DNA of 26,271 nt. Source: Erysipelotrichaceae bacterium UBA3379 (GTDB taxonomy: Bacteria; Bacillota_I; Bacilli_A; Erysipelotrichales; Coprobacillaceae). Both the position numbers and the translations under genes were made by a program. Where the stretch lies: positions 1-26,271 of the forward strand of contig DEPZ01000036.1 in the NCBI GenBank assembly GCA_002359025.1. The letters are read 5' to 3'. Below the pieces are notes generated by a model. The model was given only the letters and a program-made list of their open reading frames with translations. It did no database searches and was not told where the DNA came from. The first letter of the stretch is position 1; every line of letters begins with the position of its first letter. Below are positions 15,916-25,400 of the stretch, one piece after another.

Positions 15916-17040
15916 CTACATATCTATTTGAATATCATCTAAAATTCTATCTTTTATTTTATTTTTCATTTGATCTATAGAGATTTTTATACCTTGATAT
16001 CCATTCAATGCATGTTTTTGAGATAGCTCTTCTGTATAGTCTTTCAATCTATACACAGTAAAATGATGTCTTGTATCATAGACATTCTTTGAATCTTTTG
16101 CTTCATAATGATTTACCAAAGGTGTTACAACAACATTTTCAATTTTAACTTGATTATCTTCTTTTAATAAATCAAATGACAACATAGCTTCTAGTTGTGT
16201 TTCTTCTTCCATCATACCACTCACAAAATTACCCAAACTATACGCCACTAACGTTTTATGTCCTGATTCACCTTCTACCCATTCTATAGGTTGAACTGTA
16301 TGAGAGTGTGTTCCTAGCACAACGTCAACTTCTAAATCAGCTAGTAACTTTGTATATTTTTGTTGGAATGCATCTGGTTTTGTATCATACTCATTTCCCC
16401 AGTGACATGACACAATAACAATATCACTGACTTCTTTAGCATTTTCTACATCTTTTTTGATGGTTTCTTCATCAAATAAGTTCATACAATAGTTATTAGG
16501 TGGTGTCTTTTGATTTGTCCATTGATTATAAGAAAGAAATCCGATCTTGATTCCATTTTTCTCTATAACTTTAACAGTATCTCTACTTTCTTGTGAGTCA
16601 TACAAACCTAAATAAGCCATTTCAGGATATTTTTTAAATACCTCTATAGAATGATATAAAGCTTCATTACCCATATCTAATGAATGATTTGTAGCCCCAT
16701 TAACAACATCAAAACCAGTATCTTTTAAATTTGATGCCATCACTTCAGGTGTATTAAAATTAGGATAGCCACTTGCTCCTAAATCATCTCCACCTAAGAT
16801 TGTTTCCTGATTTACAAATGCTAAATCAGCTTTTTCTATGTATGGTTTTATATTTGTATAATATGGTGTAAAATCATAACCATTATCAGTTTTTGCTTCA
16901 TCTAATAAACGTTGATGCATTAAATTATCTCCCACAGCAACAAATGAAACTTTATTGTCTTCTTTAACTTCTTCTTTCTTTGGTTGACTTTGACAACCAG
17001 TAATTAAAAACATAACAATTAATAATTTTAGTATTTTCAT
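15916..17040 (-). CDS. CapA-family metallophosphatase lipoprotein
   Basis: 374 residues from ATG 17040 (AAGGAGT 6-7 bases ahead; the upstream ATG at 17076 lies inside dut and would hide the signal peptide). Lipobox LITGC puts Cys16 as the lipid anchor, so the enzyme faces outward. Seen metallophosphoesterase motifs: VAVGDNLMH (GD), FVNQETIL (NxE), VVNGATNHSLDMG (N-H-x-x-D), VSCHWGNEY and VLGTHSHTVQP, then SLGNFV. These match CapA/PgsA-type proteins linked to poly-gamma-glutamate, although most stand-alone homologues have no proven role, and no capB/capC is here. Its start is 4 bp after the dut stop, the last gene of the vanY-dut-capA operon. No clear terminator follows. Confidence 0.88.
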   Translation of the reverse strand: MKILKLLIVMFLITGCQSQPKKEEVKEDNKVSFVAVGDNLMHQRLLDEAKTDNGYDFTPYYTNIKPYIEKADLAFVNQETILGGDDLGASGYPNFNTPEVMASNLKDTGFDVVNGATNHSLDMGNEALYHSIEVFKKYPEMAYLGLYDSQESRDTVKVIEKNGIKIGFLSYNQWTNQKTPPNNYCMNLFDEETIKKDVENAKEVSDIVIVSCHWGNEYDTKPDAFQQKYTKLLADLEVDVVLGTHSHTVQPIEWVEGESGHKTLVAYSLGNFVSGMMEEETQLEAMLSFDLLKEDNQVKIENVVVTPLVNHYEAKDSKNVYDTRHHFTVYRLKDYTEELSQKHALNGYQGIKISIDQMKNKIKDRILDDIQIDM

Positions 17041-17044
17041 ACAA

Positions 17045-17557
17045 TTACTCCTTTGTTGTACTTCCAAATCCACCATTTCTTACAGTTTCTACATCATCAT
17101 CTTCCACAATACCATATTGCATAAAGATTCCTTGAGCAAAGCCTTGTCCTTGTTTGACTTCTAAAACTTTATCTTCATTACTATCATTCGTAATTTTAAT
17201 ATAAATATGTCCTTCATTATCAGAACCATAATAATCACTATCAATAATACCTACAGTATTATTTAATTGCATACGATATTTAAAACCTAATCCACTTCTA
17301 GGATAAATCATTAATACCCATCTTTCATTCATTTGACAACGTATACCAGTCGGTATTTTCATTGTTTCTCCAGGTTTTAAATGAATCTCTACCGGTGTAA
17401 AGAAATCATATCCTGCAGATCCTTTTGTTGCACGTTTAGGAAGTGCAATACTTTCATAAACCTCTTGAATCAAAGCATCTGATGCTTCTGGATATAAATC
17501 CATATATCCTTCCTTAAATTGATTATATGAAACTTTTTCAAATTTAGCTGTTAACAT
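17045..17557 (-). CDS. dut: dUTP diphosphatase (dUTPase)
   Basis: 170 residues, homotrimeric dUTPase type; hydrolyses dUTP to dUMP and pyrophosphate, keeping uracil out of DNA and supplying dUMP for thymidylate. All five motifs are visible: ATKGSAGYDFF (1), PRSGLGFK (2), NTVGIIDSDYYGSD with the catalytic Asp and Tyr (3), GQGFAQGIF (4) and the C-terminal RNGGFGSTTKE lid (5). The roughly 35-residue N-terminal extension before motif 1 is longer than in the smallest family members. A GGGGG ribosome site made from the end of the upstream gene lies 5 bases before the ATG; the gap to vanY is 2 bp. Placement between two cell-envelope genes is unusual. Confidence 0.95.
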   Translation of the reverse strand: MLTAKFEKVSYNQFKEGYMDLYPEASDALIQEVYESIALPKRATKGSAGYDFFTPVEIHLKPGETMKIPTGIRCQMNERWVLMIYPRSGLGFKYRMQLNNTVGIIDSDYYGSDNEGHIYIKITNDSNEDKVLEVKQGQGFAQGIFMQYGIVEDDDVETVRNGGFGSTTKE

Positions 17558-17559
17558 AA

Positions 17560-18459
17560 TTACCCCCTGTTATAATATTCATCTAATGTTATATTTTGTT
17601 CATGTAAAGTTTTCGCAAGTTCTTTGCCCACATATCTCATGTGCCATGGTTCATAATTATAGTTTGTTATTTTTACTTTATCTTCTGGATATCTTAAAAC
17701 AAAACCATATTTATAAGCATCACTTTCAATAAATTTACCCAAATCACTATCTTTTACACTTTCATTAAGATAATCACTTGATGGTGCATAACAAACATCT
17801 ATCGCAAGACCAGTTTCATGTTCACTTCTTCTTGGATATGCGCTATACATAATAGCGTGCTCTTTTCCCATGACATTCACTTGATTATTCCAGTAAAGTT
17901 CTTGTTTTTCTTTTGTACGATATGCTGATATCGTATATATCTCGATGCCTTTTTTCTTAGCTGCATTATAAAATTCACTATACGCCTGATTGGCTTCTTT
18001 TCTTAACATATGTCCTGAATCAATAGTCTTTTCTAAATCATTAGGTGCCCAATCTTCAGGTAACTGATATGCTTTATTAACCAGTACTGTGACATCATCA
18101 GGATTATCCACAACTGTTGCTTTTATATCTTCTGGATCATATAGATTTTCATTAATAAAATGAACAACATCAACTGTTAATGTTTTCTTTGTCTCATTTC
18201 CAGCCTGATCTTGAACTGTATACTCTATTTGATATTGACCAGCTTTGGATGTATCAATTTCATTATATTTGACTTTATCTTTCATATCGCCATCTTGATT
18301 ATCTGTAGATTTTTCTACATACGATAAGTAGTCTATATCAGAGGAAACGGGTACTTGTACTCTATTATACTTTAACGATAATTCTGGTGCTTGTTCATCT
18401 TTTTGACAACCCACCAATACAAATAAACACATCACTAAACAGATAACTATTTTTTTCAT
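17560..18459 (-). CDS. D-Ala-D-Ala carboxypeptidase, VanY-type (M15B) lipoprotein with Ig-like domain
   Basis: 299 residues. Lipobox LVGC (Cys18) anchors it to the outer membrane face. Residues about 25-98 form an Ig/bacterial-cadherin-like domain (APELSLKYNRVQVP, NQDGDMKDKVKYNEID, AGQYQIEYTVQDQAGNET), probably a spacer or wall-binding module. The C-terminal half is a VanY peptidase with zinc ligands His214 and Asp221 in SEHETGLAIDV and His273 in YEPWH, with catalytic Glu270; upstream ISAYRTKEKQ is also typical. It should trim the terminal D-Ala of peptidoglycan stem peptides. AAAGGAG lies 6 bases before the ATG. First gene of the vanY-dut-capA operon; a TATAAT (18494-18499) about 35 bp upstream may be its -10 box. 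No van resistance cluster is present, so this is a housekeeping enzyme. Confidence 0.92.
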   Translation of the reverse strand: MKKIVICLVMCLFVLVGCQKDEQAPELSLKYNRVQVPVSSDIDYLSYVEKSTDNQDGDMKDKVKYNEIDTSKAGQYQIEYTVQDQAGNETKKTLTVDVVHFINENLYDPEDIKATVVDNPDDVTVLVNKAYQLPEDWAPNDLEKTIDSGHMLRKEANQAYSEFYNAAKKKGIEIYTISAYRTKEKQELYWNNQVNVMGKEHAIMYSAYPRRSEHETGLAIDVCYAPSSDYLNESVKDSDLGKFIESDAYKYGFVLRYPEDKVKITNYNYEPWHMRYVGKELAKTLHEQNITLDEYYNRG

Positions 18460-18596
18460 CTTTAACTCCTTTCATGTCATATATTTAGTTTATATTATAA
18501 ACTATCTTTAGACAAAATTCTCTATTTTTCTTCTTATTTTCTTCACTTATTATACCCTAATGATGTGAAATTATGATGACTAATCTTATCTTGTTA

Positions 18597-18605
18597 TGTT
18601 ATAAT
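18597..18605 (+). promoter_or_regulatory. Extended -10 promoter of the yitT-like gene
   Basis: TGTTATAAT at 18597-18605, perfect extended -10; the -35 region is weak (TGACTA-like). 20 bp upstream of the start codon with GAGGTGA ribosome site between. Confidence 0.6.
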
Positions 18606-18624
18606 TGTTAGCCGAGGTGAGTCT

Positions 18625-19488
18625 ATGAATACAACAAAAGAATTGAAACAATATATTTATGTTATTTTTGGAAGTGCATTATTTGCAATTGCTGTTAACT
18701 TATTAATTGTTCCTATGAACTTGTATAGTCCTGGTGTCATTGGTATTGCTCAAATTATTCGTACACTATTAACACCGATATTACCCTTCGCAAAGAGTTT
18801 TGATATCGCAGGGGTTATCAACTTCTTATTAAATATTCCTTTATTTATCTTAGCTTTTCATTCAATCTCTAAAAACTTTTTCTTTAAAACTATCCTCAGT
18901 ATTATTACCCAGACAATAATTATGTCTATTATCCCAATACCTGCAACTCCCATATTAGATGATATCTTAACTGCATGTATTATTGGAGGATTATTAAGTG
19001 GTTTTGGTATTGGATTAACTTTACGTAGTAGTGGTAGTGGAGGTGGAACTGATATTATTGGTTTCTATCTTACAAAAAGAAACTTTCCTATTACTGTAGG
19101 ACAGGTTTCTATTATTGTAAATATCTTTGTATTTGGTATTTGTGCTATCTTATTTAATGTTGAAGTTGCTATATATTCTATTATATACATGGTTGTTATG
19201 TACTTGACATGTGATAAAACACATTATCAAAACATTAATAAAACAGCTATGATTTTCACCAAAAATCCTGATGTGCAACAAAAAATCATGCAAGAGACAG
19301 GTCGTGGTGTGACATATTGGAAAGGTGCAGGCGCATATACAAATGATGAAACATATATCTTAGTAACAGCATTTAATAAATACGAAGAAAACCAACTTAA
19401 GAAAATCATTTACAATGTAGATCCCAAAGCCTTTGTGATCTTTCATGAAGGTATGGATATTAGTGGTAATTTTGAAAAAAGATTGTAA
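18625..19488 (+). CDS. YitT-family membrane protein (DUF161 + DUF2179)
   Basis: 287 residues. Five or so hydrophobic helices in the first 195 residues, with family marks AVNLLIVPMNLYSPGVIGIAQ (about 23-43) and the glycine-rich LRSSGSGGGTDIIGFYL (about 132-148), followed by a cytoplasmic C-terminal DUF2179 domain (about 205-287) carrying the TGRGVTYWKGAGAYTNDE motif. This is the standard YitT/YvjA/YpjC architecture of Bacillota; the transported substance, if any, is unknown, though DUF2179 resembles PII-like ligand-binding folds. A GAGGTGA ribosome site is 4-5 bases before the ATG. Single-gene unit with its own promoter and a terminator shared with the convergent gene. Confidence 0.93.
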   Translation: MNTTKELKQYIYVIFGSALFAIAVNLLIVPMNLYSPGVIGIAQIIRTLLTPILPFAKSFDIAGVINFLLNIPLFILAFHSISKNFFFKTILSIITQTIIMSIIPIPATPILDDILTACIIGGLLSGFGIGLTLRSSGSGGGTDIIGFYLTKRNFPITVGQVSIIVNIFVFGICAILFNVEVAIYSIIYMVVMYLTCDKTHYQNINKTAMIFTKNPDVQQKIMQETGRGVTYWKGAGAYTNDETYILVTAFNKYEENQLKKIIYNVDPKAFVIFHEGMDISGNFEKRL

Positions 19489-19490
19489 AC

Positions 19491-19516
19491 AAAAAGTGGA
19501 TTCATATCCACTTTTT
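19491..19516. terminator. Bidirectional terminator between yitT-like and DUF2207 genes
   Basis: Perfect 11-bp stem AAAAAGTGGAT / ATCCACTTTTT with a TCAT loop; A/T-rich arms give a T tail on both strands. Confidence 0.88.
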
Positions 19517-19529
19517 ATATTAGACAAAC

Positions 19530-21227
19530 TTAGCGTACTCCGCCACCGCCTCCACCAGAGAAGCCACCGCCACCTCCAATAGAAGCAGACCCACCTAGCC
19601 CACTAGAGCGAGCAGATTGACTTGCTGTATAAGCATTATGCATACTTTGATATGAGAACATACGAATCATTTGCATTGTATAAATTGTATCCAATGATGA
19701 TTGTTCATTAAATGTAGGACAAAGTCTTCCAAGTTCTTTTTCTACTTCTTTTGCAAGATTTAATATAGATGCAAAAATCAAATAATCTTCCCACATCTTG
19801 ACTTCTATAACTTCTTTTTCATGAATAAGACTCATTTCTTCTAAGAATGTTTTTAATCCTAAGATATGTATCATTTCTTCTTTAACTTGTAGACTATAAA
19901 CATCTATATCTTTATGAAATGTCATACCTAGATATTTTGTTGTAAGTACTTCTGTTTTCAACAAACCAGCTTTTCGATAATTTTCTTCTACATATGTCTC
20001 AATATCTTCAAAGAAAGAATCAATTTTTTCATAATTCTTTTGGCACCATCTTTCAAACTCTTTCGTTTCTAATATACCGTTAGAACCTGAAGCATGTTGT
20101 AAATAATCTAATATTGTTTCATCTAATCTATTTTCACATACCACATTATGAAATGTCATAGAAAAACCATCTTTTTTAAAGATCCACCCTTGTTTTTCTT
20201 CTTTTTGGAATGTGATATATCCTTTTTGTATCCATCTTAATAGTATAGCTGCAATTAATCCATCACGTTTATCTTCACCTATGAGCCCTAATTTCTGACA
20301 TAGATAATAAAATTCATATATATCTTTATGACATGGAATATCTCTAAACATATTCTCACTCTGTTTTGGAAGATTGGTATGATCTTCAAAAACATATTTA
20401 TTTTTAGAAACTTTACGATAATATTGTCCAATGACTAATATGATCCCCAAAACAGGAATAAAAGCTATTCCAAAAATCATGAAAACAGTACCTATATCAT
20501 CTTCTTCACTATTATAATCACTTCCTTTTTTTGCATCTTCTAATACATCTTGGAAGTCTTTATCTAGAGGATAGGCGCCTGTAAATGTCCCATTATCTAT
20601 TTGCATTAATAATTGTACTTTGCCTTGATCATCTAGTGAAGAATGAGTTTCTAAAACCACATTTCCATCTTGAAAAGAAACATCACCATCGTATCCAAAC
20701 GCATAGATACGACTATTCTCTTCATTAAATTCTATTTTAGAATCTACGTTAACCTCTACATGCCTAGCCGGCATTTGTGATAAAAACGCATAGTTAAATC
20801 CTTGATCATTTGTATATTGTTTAACAAAATGACTAATTTCATATTCAAAAGTATATGTTCTATGCCCATATTCACCAATACCGAAACATAATTCATATGA
20901 ATTATTCTTTTTTAAAACTCCTGCATATCCATCTTTTTCTTCCTTAGATAAATCTATATCCCAATCATCAATAATTTTATACTGCTCTCCTAAATCATTT
21001 TCTACAGATATGAGTTTTACATTAGACTCATCCATATTATTAAAAACTTTATAGATTTCAGTTCCTTCACTGACATCCATATTCCATGTTTCTTGGAATG
21101 TAGCACTCCCATTTTCTTGTAAAACGACATCTATATGAATATCTTCTATCTCATAACCACTTGCTTTAACAGTTTGAATATTCAAACATGTTATAAGTGT
21201 GATGAGACATACTAAAAATTTTTTCAT
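19530..21227 (-). CDS. DUF2207 membrane protein, partner of LemA
   Basis: 565 residues from ATG 21227 (AGGAG 7 bases ahead; the frame opens 9 codons earlier, without reason to use them). A Sec signal peptide ends about VKA-SG (residue 23). The following extracellular domain (about 25-230) is DUF2207: IDVVLQENGSATFQETWNMD, GYGHRTYTFEYEISH-type strands. One membrane helix spans about 245-268, then a cytoplasmic helical domain of about 250 residues, and a Ser/Gly-rich tail ending GGGGGFSGGGGGGVR. The same layout is found in YciQ-like and TPM-linked proteins. It follows lemA by 28 bp, a pairing common in bacteria. The role in envelope quality control or LemA signalling is not established. Confidence 0.88.
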   Translation of the reverse strand: MKKFLVCLITLITCLNIQTVKASGYEIEDIHIDVVLQENGSATFQETWNMDVSEGTEIYKVFNNMDESNVKLISVENDLGEQYKIIDDWDIDLSKEEKDGYAGVLKKNNSYELCFGIGEYGHRTYTFEYEISHFVKQYTNDQGFNYAFLSQMPARHVEVNVDSKIEFNEENSRIYAFGYDGDVSFQDGNVVLETHSSLDDQGKVQLLMQIDNGTFTGAYPLDKDFQDVLEDAKKGSDYNSEEDDIGTVFMIFGIAFIPVLGIILVIGQYYRKVSKNKYVFEDHTNLPKQSENMFRDIPCHKDIYEFYYLCQKLGLIGEDKRDGLIAAILLRWIQKGYITFQKEEKQGWIFKKDGFSMTFHNVVCENRLDETILDYLQHASGSNGILETKEFERWCQKNYEKIDSFFEDIETYVEENYRKAGLLKTEVLTTKYLGMTFHKDIDVYSLQVKEEMIHILGLKTFLEEMSLIHEKEVIEVKMWEDYLIFASILNLAKEVEKELGRLCPTFNEQSSLDTIYTMQMIRMFSYQSMHNAYTASQSARSSGLGGSASIGGGGGFSGGGGGGVR

Positions 21228-21255
21228 ACGATAACTCCTTACCCATGATATCATC

Positions 21256-21804
21256 CTAAAATTCTACTTTAGGTGTAACTTTTTCTTGTTCTTCTATTTC
21301 ATAGAAAGGCATTTCTTCAAAATGAAAGAGATTTGATATCAATGATGAAGGAAATGTTTCTCTTAGATTTTGATAACTGTATACAGAATCATTATAGAAC
21401 TGTCTAGCAAAGCTAATTTTATCTTCGCTATCTTTGAGTTCATTTTGCAATTGAATAAAATTTGTATTGGCTTTAAGGTCTGGATATGCTTCTGCAAGCA
21501 TAAATAACTTATTTAAAGCCTGACTTAATTCATGATCAGAAGCCATTTTATCAGCCATAGAAGATGAACTGACATAAGTATTTCTTGCTTCTATAACTTG
21601 GTTAAGTGTTTCTTTTTCATGTTTTGCATAACCTTTCACTGATTCAACTAAATTAGGTATTAAATCAGCACGCCTTTTTAATACAACATCTATCTGTGAC
21701 CAATTTGTTTTCACTTTATTTCTAGATTTCACTAGCTTATTATAGAGAGAGATTATATACCCCACAATCACTACAATAACAACAACTAAAATAATTATTC
21801 CCAT
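21256..21804 (-). CDS. lemA: LemA family membrane protein
   Basis: 182 residues. An N-terminal membrane helix (IIILVVVIVVIVGYIISLYN, residues 3-22) is followed by a cytoplasm- or surface-facing helical bundle containing the conserved NWSQIDVVLKRRADLIPNLV and VKGYAKHEKETL segments and AYPDLKANTNFIQLQNEL, all diagnostic of LemA. The ATG at 21804 is preceded by AAGGAG with 7-base spacing; the earlier GTG at 21822 lies across that ribosome site and is rejected. It starts the lemA-DUF2207 operon, behind the best -35/-10 promoter in the window. Function of LemA is poorly defined; it resembles plant and bacterial coiled-coil envelope proteins. Confidence 0.95.
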   Translation of the reverse strand: MGIIILVVVIVVIVGYIISLYNKLVKSRNKVKTNWSQIDVVLKRRADLIPNLVESVKGYAKHEKETLNQVIEARNTYVSSSSMADKMASDHELSQALNKLFMLAEAYPDLKANTNFIQLQNELKDSEDKISFARQFYNDSVYSYQNLRETFPSSLISNLFHFEEMPFYEIEEQEKVTPKVEF

Positions 21805-21848
21805 ATATTTTCTCCTTTTCACAAAAAAATTATATCTTGTTTGTTTAT

Positions 21849-21876
21849 ATTATATAGTAATTCTATGTTTTGTAAA
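21849..21876 (-). promoter_or_regulatory. lemA promoter, flanked by an inverted repeat
   Basis: Minus-strand TTTACA (21871-21876), 16-bp spacer, TATAAT (21849-21854). TTTGTTTA (from about 21839) and TAAACAAA (21873-21880) form an inverted repeat around the promoter and could be an operator; the repeat is AT-rich and may be chance. Confidence 0.7.
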
Positions 21877-21907
21877 CAAATAACTAGCTATTCTTTAAAA
21901 AGAAGAA

Positions 21908-21913
21908 TATAAT
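21908..21913 (+). promoter_or_regulatory. -10 box of the small frameshifted gene
   Basis: TATAAT with no clear -35 box, 59 bp upstream of the ATG at 21972. An AAGGGAGG sequence at 21921-21928 follows close behind it. Confidence 0.4.
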
Positions 21914-21971
21914 ATGCTTAAAGGGAGGTCATTGTAAGTTTGCCACTTCATTGTGTGAAAGAGGTGACGTC

Positions 21972-22446
21972 ATGGAATACTATTATTTTTGTTCTTCTAT
22001 AAGTATTTTAGGTCAGATAATAACAAATCCATGTTATAGCACGGAAAATCTTGTAGCATGTGACTGCCTTTTCAATGAACATTCCCTCTACATTCAATAC
22101 AATGACTCATCAAAAGACTATATCACCATTCCATATCAATATTCAATTATTTGTATGTAGTCGTTTTGGAGTCAAACTAAGAGCATTTTTTGAACGCGAG
22201 TATCATATGGATATTGTCATTCATGTTAGTAACGATGAATATCATTTAGAAATAGAGCCGACTTGTAACATCTATAAATTAGCAGACTTTATGATGAAAA
22301 AGAATATTACATTTCAAGATCCATTTCATATTTTATCCATATCTCAAAAAGATGACTTTTATGTATTATTCAAAGAATATATGTCTGCTCATTTTGATGA
22401 AATTGCTAAAAAATATCATCTTGATAATCCAAGAACAAGAATGTAG
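21972..22446 (+). pseudogene. Small unrecognised gene, probably frameshifted
   Basis: The ATG at 21972 has a strong GAGGTGA ribosome site four bases ahead and opens MEYYYFCSSISILGQ; this frame stops at 22160. The frame one base later continues without break from 22060 to the TAG at 22446 (about 95 coherent residues after the likely join: SRFGVKLRAFFEREY, DEYHLEIEPTCNIYKLADFM, ITFQDPFHIL, then a basic end). The only start in that second frame (GTG 22060) has no ribosome site. I read this as a single gene of about 158 codons with one extra base between about 22100 and 22150. The strand pattern and DPFHIL end suggest a PH-like fold; no family recognised. Sequencing error is an alternative. Confidence 0.55.
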
Positions 22447-22452
22447 AAAAGA

Positions 22453-22481
22453 AGTCAGCTAAAATGAAGCTGACTCTTTTT
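22453..22481. terminator. Bidirectional terminator between the small gene and carB
   Basis: Stem AGTCAGCT (22453-22460) / AGCTGACT (22468-22475) with a 7-base loop, followed by CTTTTT on the plus strand and TCTTTTC on the minus strand. Confidence 0.85.
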
Positions 22482-22493
22482 AATATAAATTGA

Positions 22494-25400
22494 TTACTTT
22501 AGTTTTGTTATATCAATTAAAGAAGTATCTCCTTTATGACGTTTTTCTAGACAATTAATTAATGCTTGTGCAGTATCTAATGATGTATAAATTGGAATAC
22601 CTGCTTCAACAGCAAATCTTCTAATTAAGAAACCATCTTTGACACTATCGTTTCTTGTAGGAATATCGATAATAAGGTCAACAGTATCTGTTAGCATAAG
22701 ATCAAAGATTGTATTTTCTTTATCTGCAATTCTATTAACAAGTGTTGCAGGGATTCCATGTTCTTTTAAGAAATGATATGTTCCTACTGTTGAATAGATA
22801 TCATATCCAAAGTCATGATATTGTTTTGCGATTGGTAAGAATTCTTCTTTTGCACTATCTTTGACAGTACAGATAATTTTCTTATGTTTAGGTAACTTGA
22901 TACCTGTCCCAATAAATGCTTTATAAATAGCCTCATCAAAATCTTTAGATATACCTAGAACTTCTCCTGTAGATTTCATTTCAGGGCCTAAACTAATCTC
23001 TGCCCCTTTGATTTTTTCAAAAGAGAATACAGGCATTTTGATTGCAATTGTTTCTTTTTCTGGAGCCAATCCATATTCATATCCTTGTTCTTTGATTGTT
23101 TTACCCATAATAACTCTTGTAGCAACATCGACAACTGGTATATCAGTCACTTTAGAAATATATGGTATTGTTCTTGAAGAACGTGGATTAACCTCAATAA
23201 CATAAACTTGATCTTCATAAACAATAAATTGAATATTAATCAATCCAATAACATGTAATTCTTTAGCAAGTCTTTGTGTATAATCAACGATAATATCTTT
23301 CATTTCTGGTTTAATCTTTTGTGTTGGATATACAGAAATACTATCCCCACTGTGAACCCCAGCACGTTCTACGTGCTCCATAATTCCAGGAATCAAAATA
23401 CCATGTTCATCACAAATTGCATCAACTTCTACTTCTTTTCCTTGTAAATACTTATCAATTAAGATTGGATGTTCTTGATATTGTTTATTAATAATAGCCA
23501 TAAACTTCTTCATATCACTATCATTTAATGCGATCTCCATACCTGCTCCACCTAATACATATGATGGTCTTACAAGGACTGGATATCCTAATCTATGGGC
23601 TGCATCTAATGCTTCTTGAGTTGTAAAGACAGTTGATCCTTTAGGTCTATCAATTCCGCACTTTTCTAAGATTTCATCAAATCTTTCTCTATCTTCTGCA
23701 GCATCCACATCATCTGGTGATGTTCCTAAGATTTTTACACCCATTTCCATTAATGCCTTTGTTAATTTAATGGCTGTTTGTCCACCAAATTGTACAATAG
23801 CTCCATCAGGTTTTTCAATATCAACAATACTTTCTACATCTTCAGGAGTTAATGGTTCAAAATATAAACGATCAGCAATATCAAAATCTGTAGAAACTGT
23901 TTCAGGATTATTATTGACAATGATTGTATCATATCCTGCTTCCTTTAATGCCCATACACAGTGTACAGAACAATAATCAAATTCTATCCCTTGTCCAATA
24001 CGAATAGGTCCAGATCCTAATACCATAATCTTCTTTCTATCAGATTGAGGATTAACTTCATTATACCCGCCATGTACTGAATAATAATATGGTGTAGAGG
24101 CATCAAATTCTGCTGCACATGTATCTACTGTTTTATAAACTGCAACAATTTGATTGTCTTTTCTCATTTGATGAATATCTTTTTCTGGTATGTTTGTATA
24201 CTGAGAAATGACTCTATCTGGGAATTCTAGTCTTTTGGCTTGTTTTAATAATTCAATAGATAATGGTTGAGTTTTTAATTGTTCTTCTATTTCTACCAAA
24301 TGTTTAATTTTATCAATAAACCATAAGTCTATCTTAGTGATTTGATGTATTTCTTCTTCACTTATACCAAGTCTTAGAGCTCTCGCAACTGCAAAGATAC
24401 GTTGATCATCAACATCTTTTAATTTCTTTTTAATATCATTGATATCCAATTGATCTAATTCTTCAATATGTAAATCATAGATATTTTGTTCTAGAGAACG
24501 AATAGCTTTCATTAGTGCTCCTTCAAAGTTATGACATATACTCATAACTTCTCCAGTTGCTTTCATTTGTGTTCCTAATTCTCTAGATGCTCCAACGAAT
24601 TTATCAAATGGCCATTTTGGTATCTTACATACAACATAATCTAATGTTGGTTCATAAGAAGCATATGTTTTCCCTGTTACAGCATTGATGATTTCATCCA
24701 ATGTATACCCTAATGCTATTTTGGCTGCTAATTTGGCAATTGGATATCCTGTTGCCTTAGAAGCTAAAGCTGATGAACGAGATACACGAGGATTAACTTC
24801 AATGACACAATATTCAAAACTATGAGGATTTAATGCGTATTGAACATTACATCCCCCTTGAATATCTAATGCTGTAATAATATTTAAAGCTGATCTTCTT
24901 AACATTTGATATTCTTTATCAGATAAAGTCTGACTTGGTGCTACAACAATACTATCTCCTGTATGTACACCCACTGGATCTAAGTTTTCCATATTACATA
25001 CTGTAATACAGTTTCCTGCTCCATCTCTCATCACTTCATATTCTATTTCTTTCCAACCGGCAATACATCTTTCAATTAAGCATTGATTAACTCTTGATAA
25101 TCTTAATCCATTTGAACAGATATCATGTAATTCTTTTTCATTTTCAGCAATACCTCCACCAGTACCACCTAATGTATATGCTGGTCTTACAACTACTGGA
25201 TAACCTATTTTATTTGCAAATTCAATAGCATCATCAACATCATTAACAACAATTGATGGAGCACATGGTTCTTGAATACTTTCCATTAAGTTTTTAAATT
25301 CTAATCTATCTTCAGCAAGTTTAATTGTACGAGTTGATGTTCCTATTGTTTTGACATGATGTTCATCTAAAAAACCTTCATCAGCTAATGCCATAGCAAT

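Noticed and set aside
18460..18624. Riboswitch or small RNA in the vanY/yitT divergent region
   Set aside because: Only promoter-like elements are visible; no conserved stem set or terminator was found in these 165 bp.
22060..22446. Separate 128-residue gene starting at GTG 22060
   Set aside because: There is no ribosome site, and its first ~30 residues are the out-of-frame reading of the well-started upstream frame; a single frameshifted gene is more likely.
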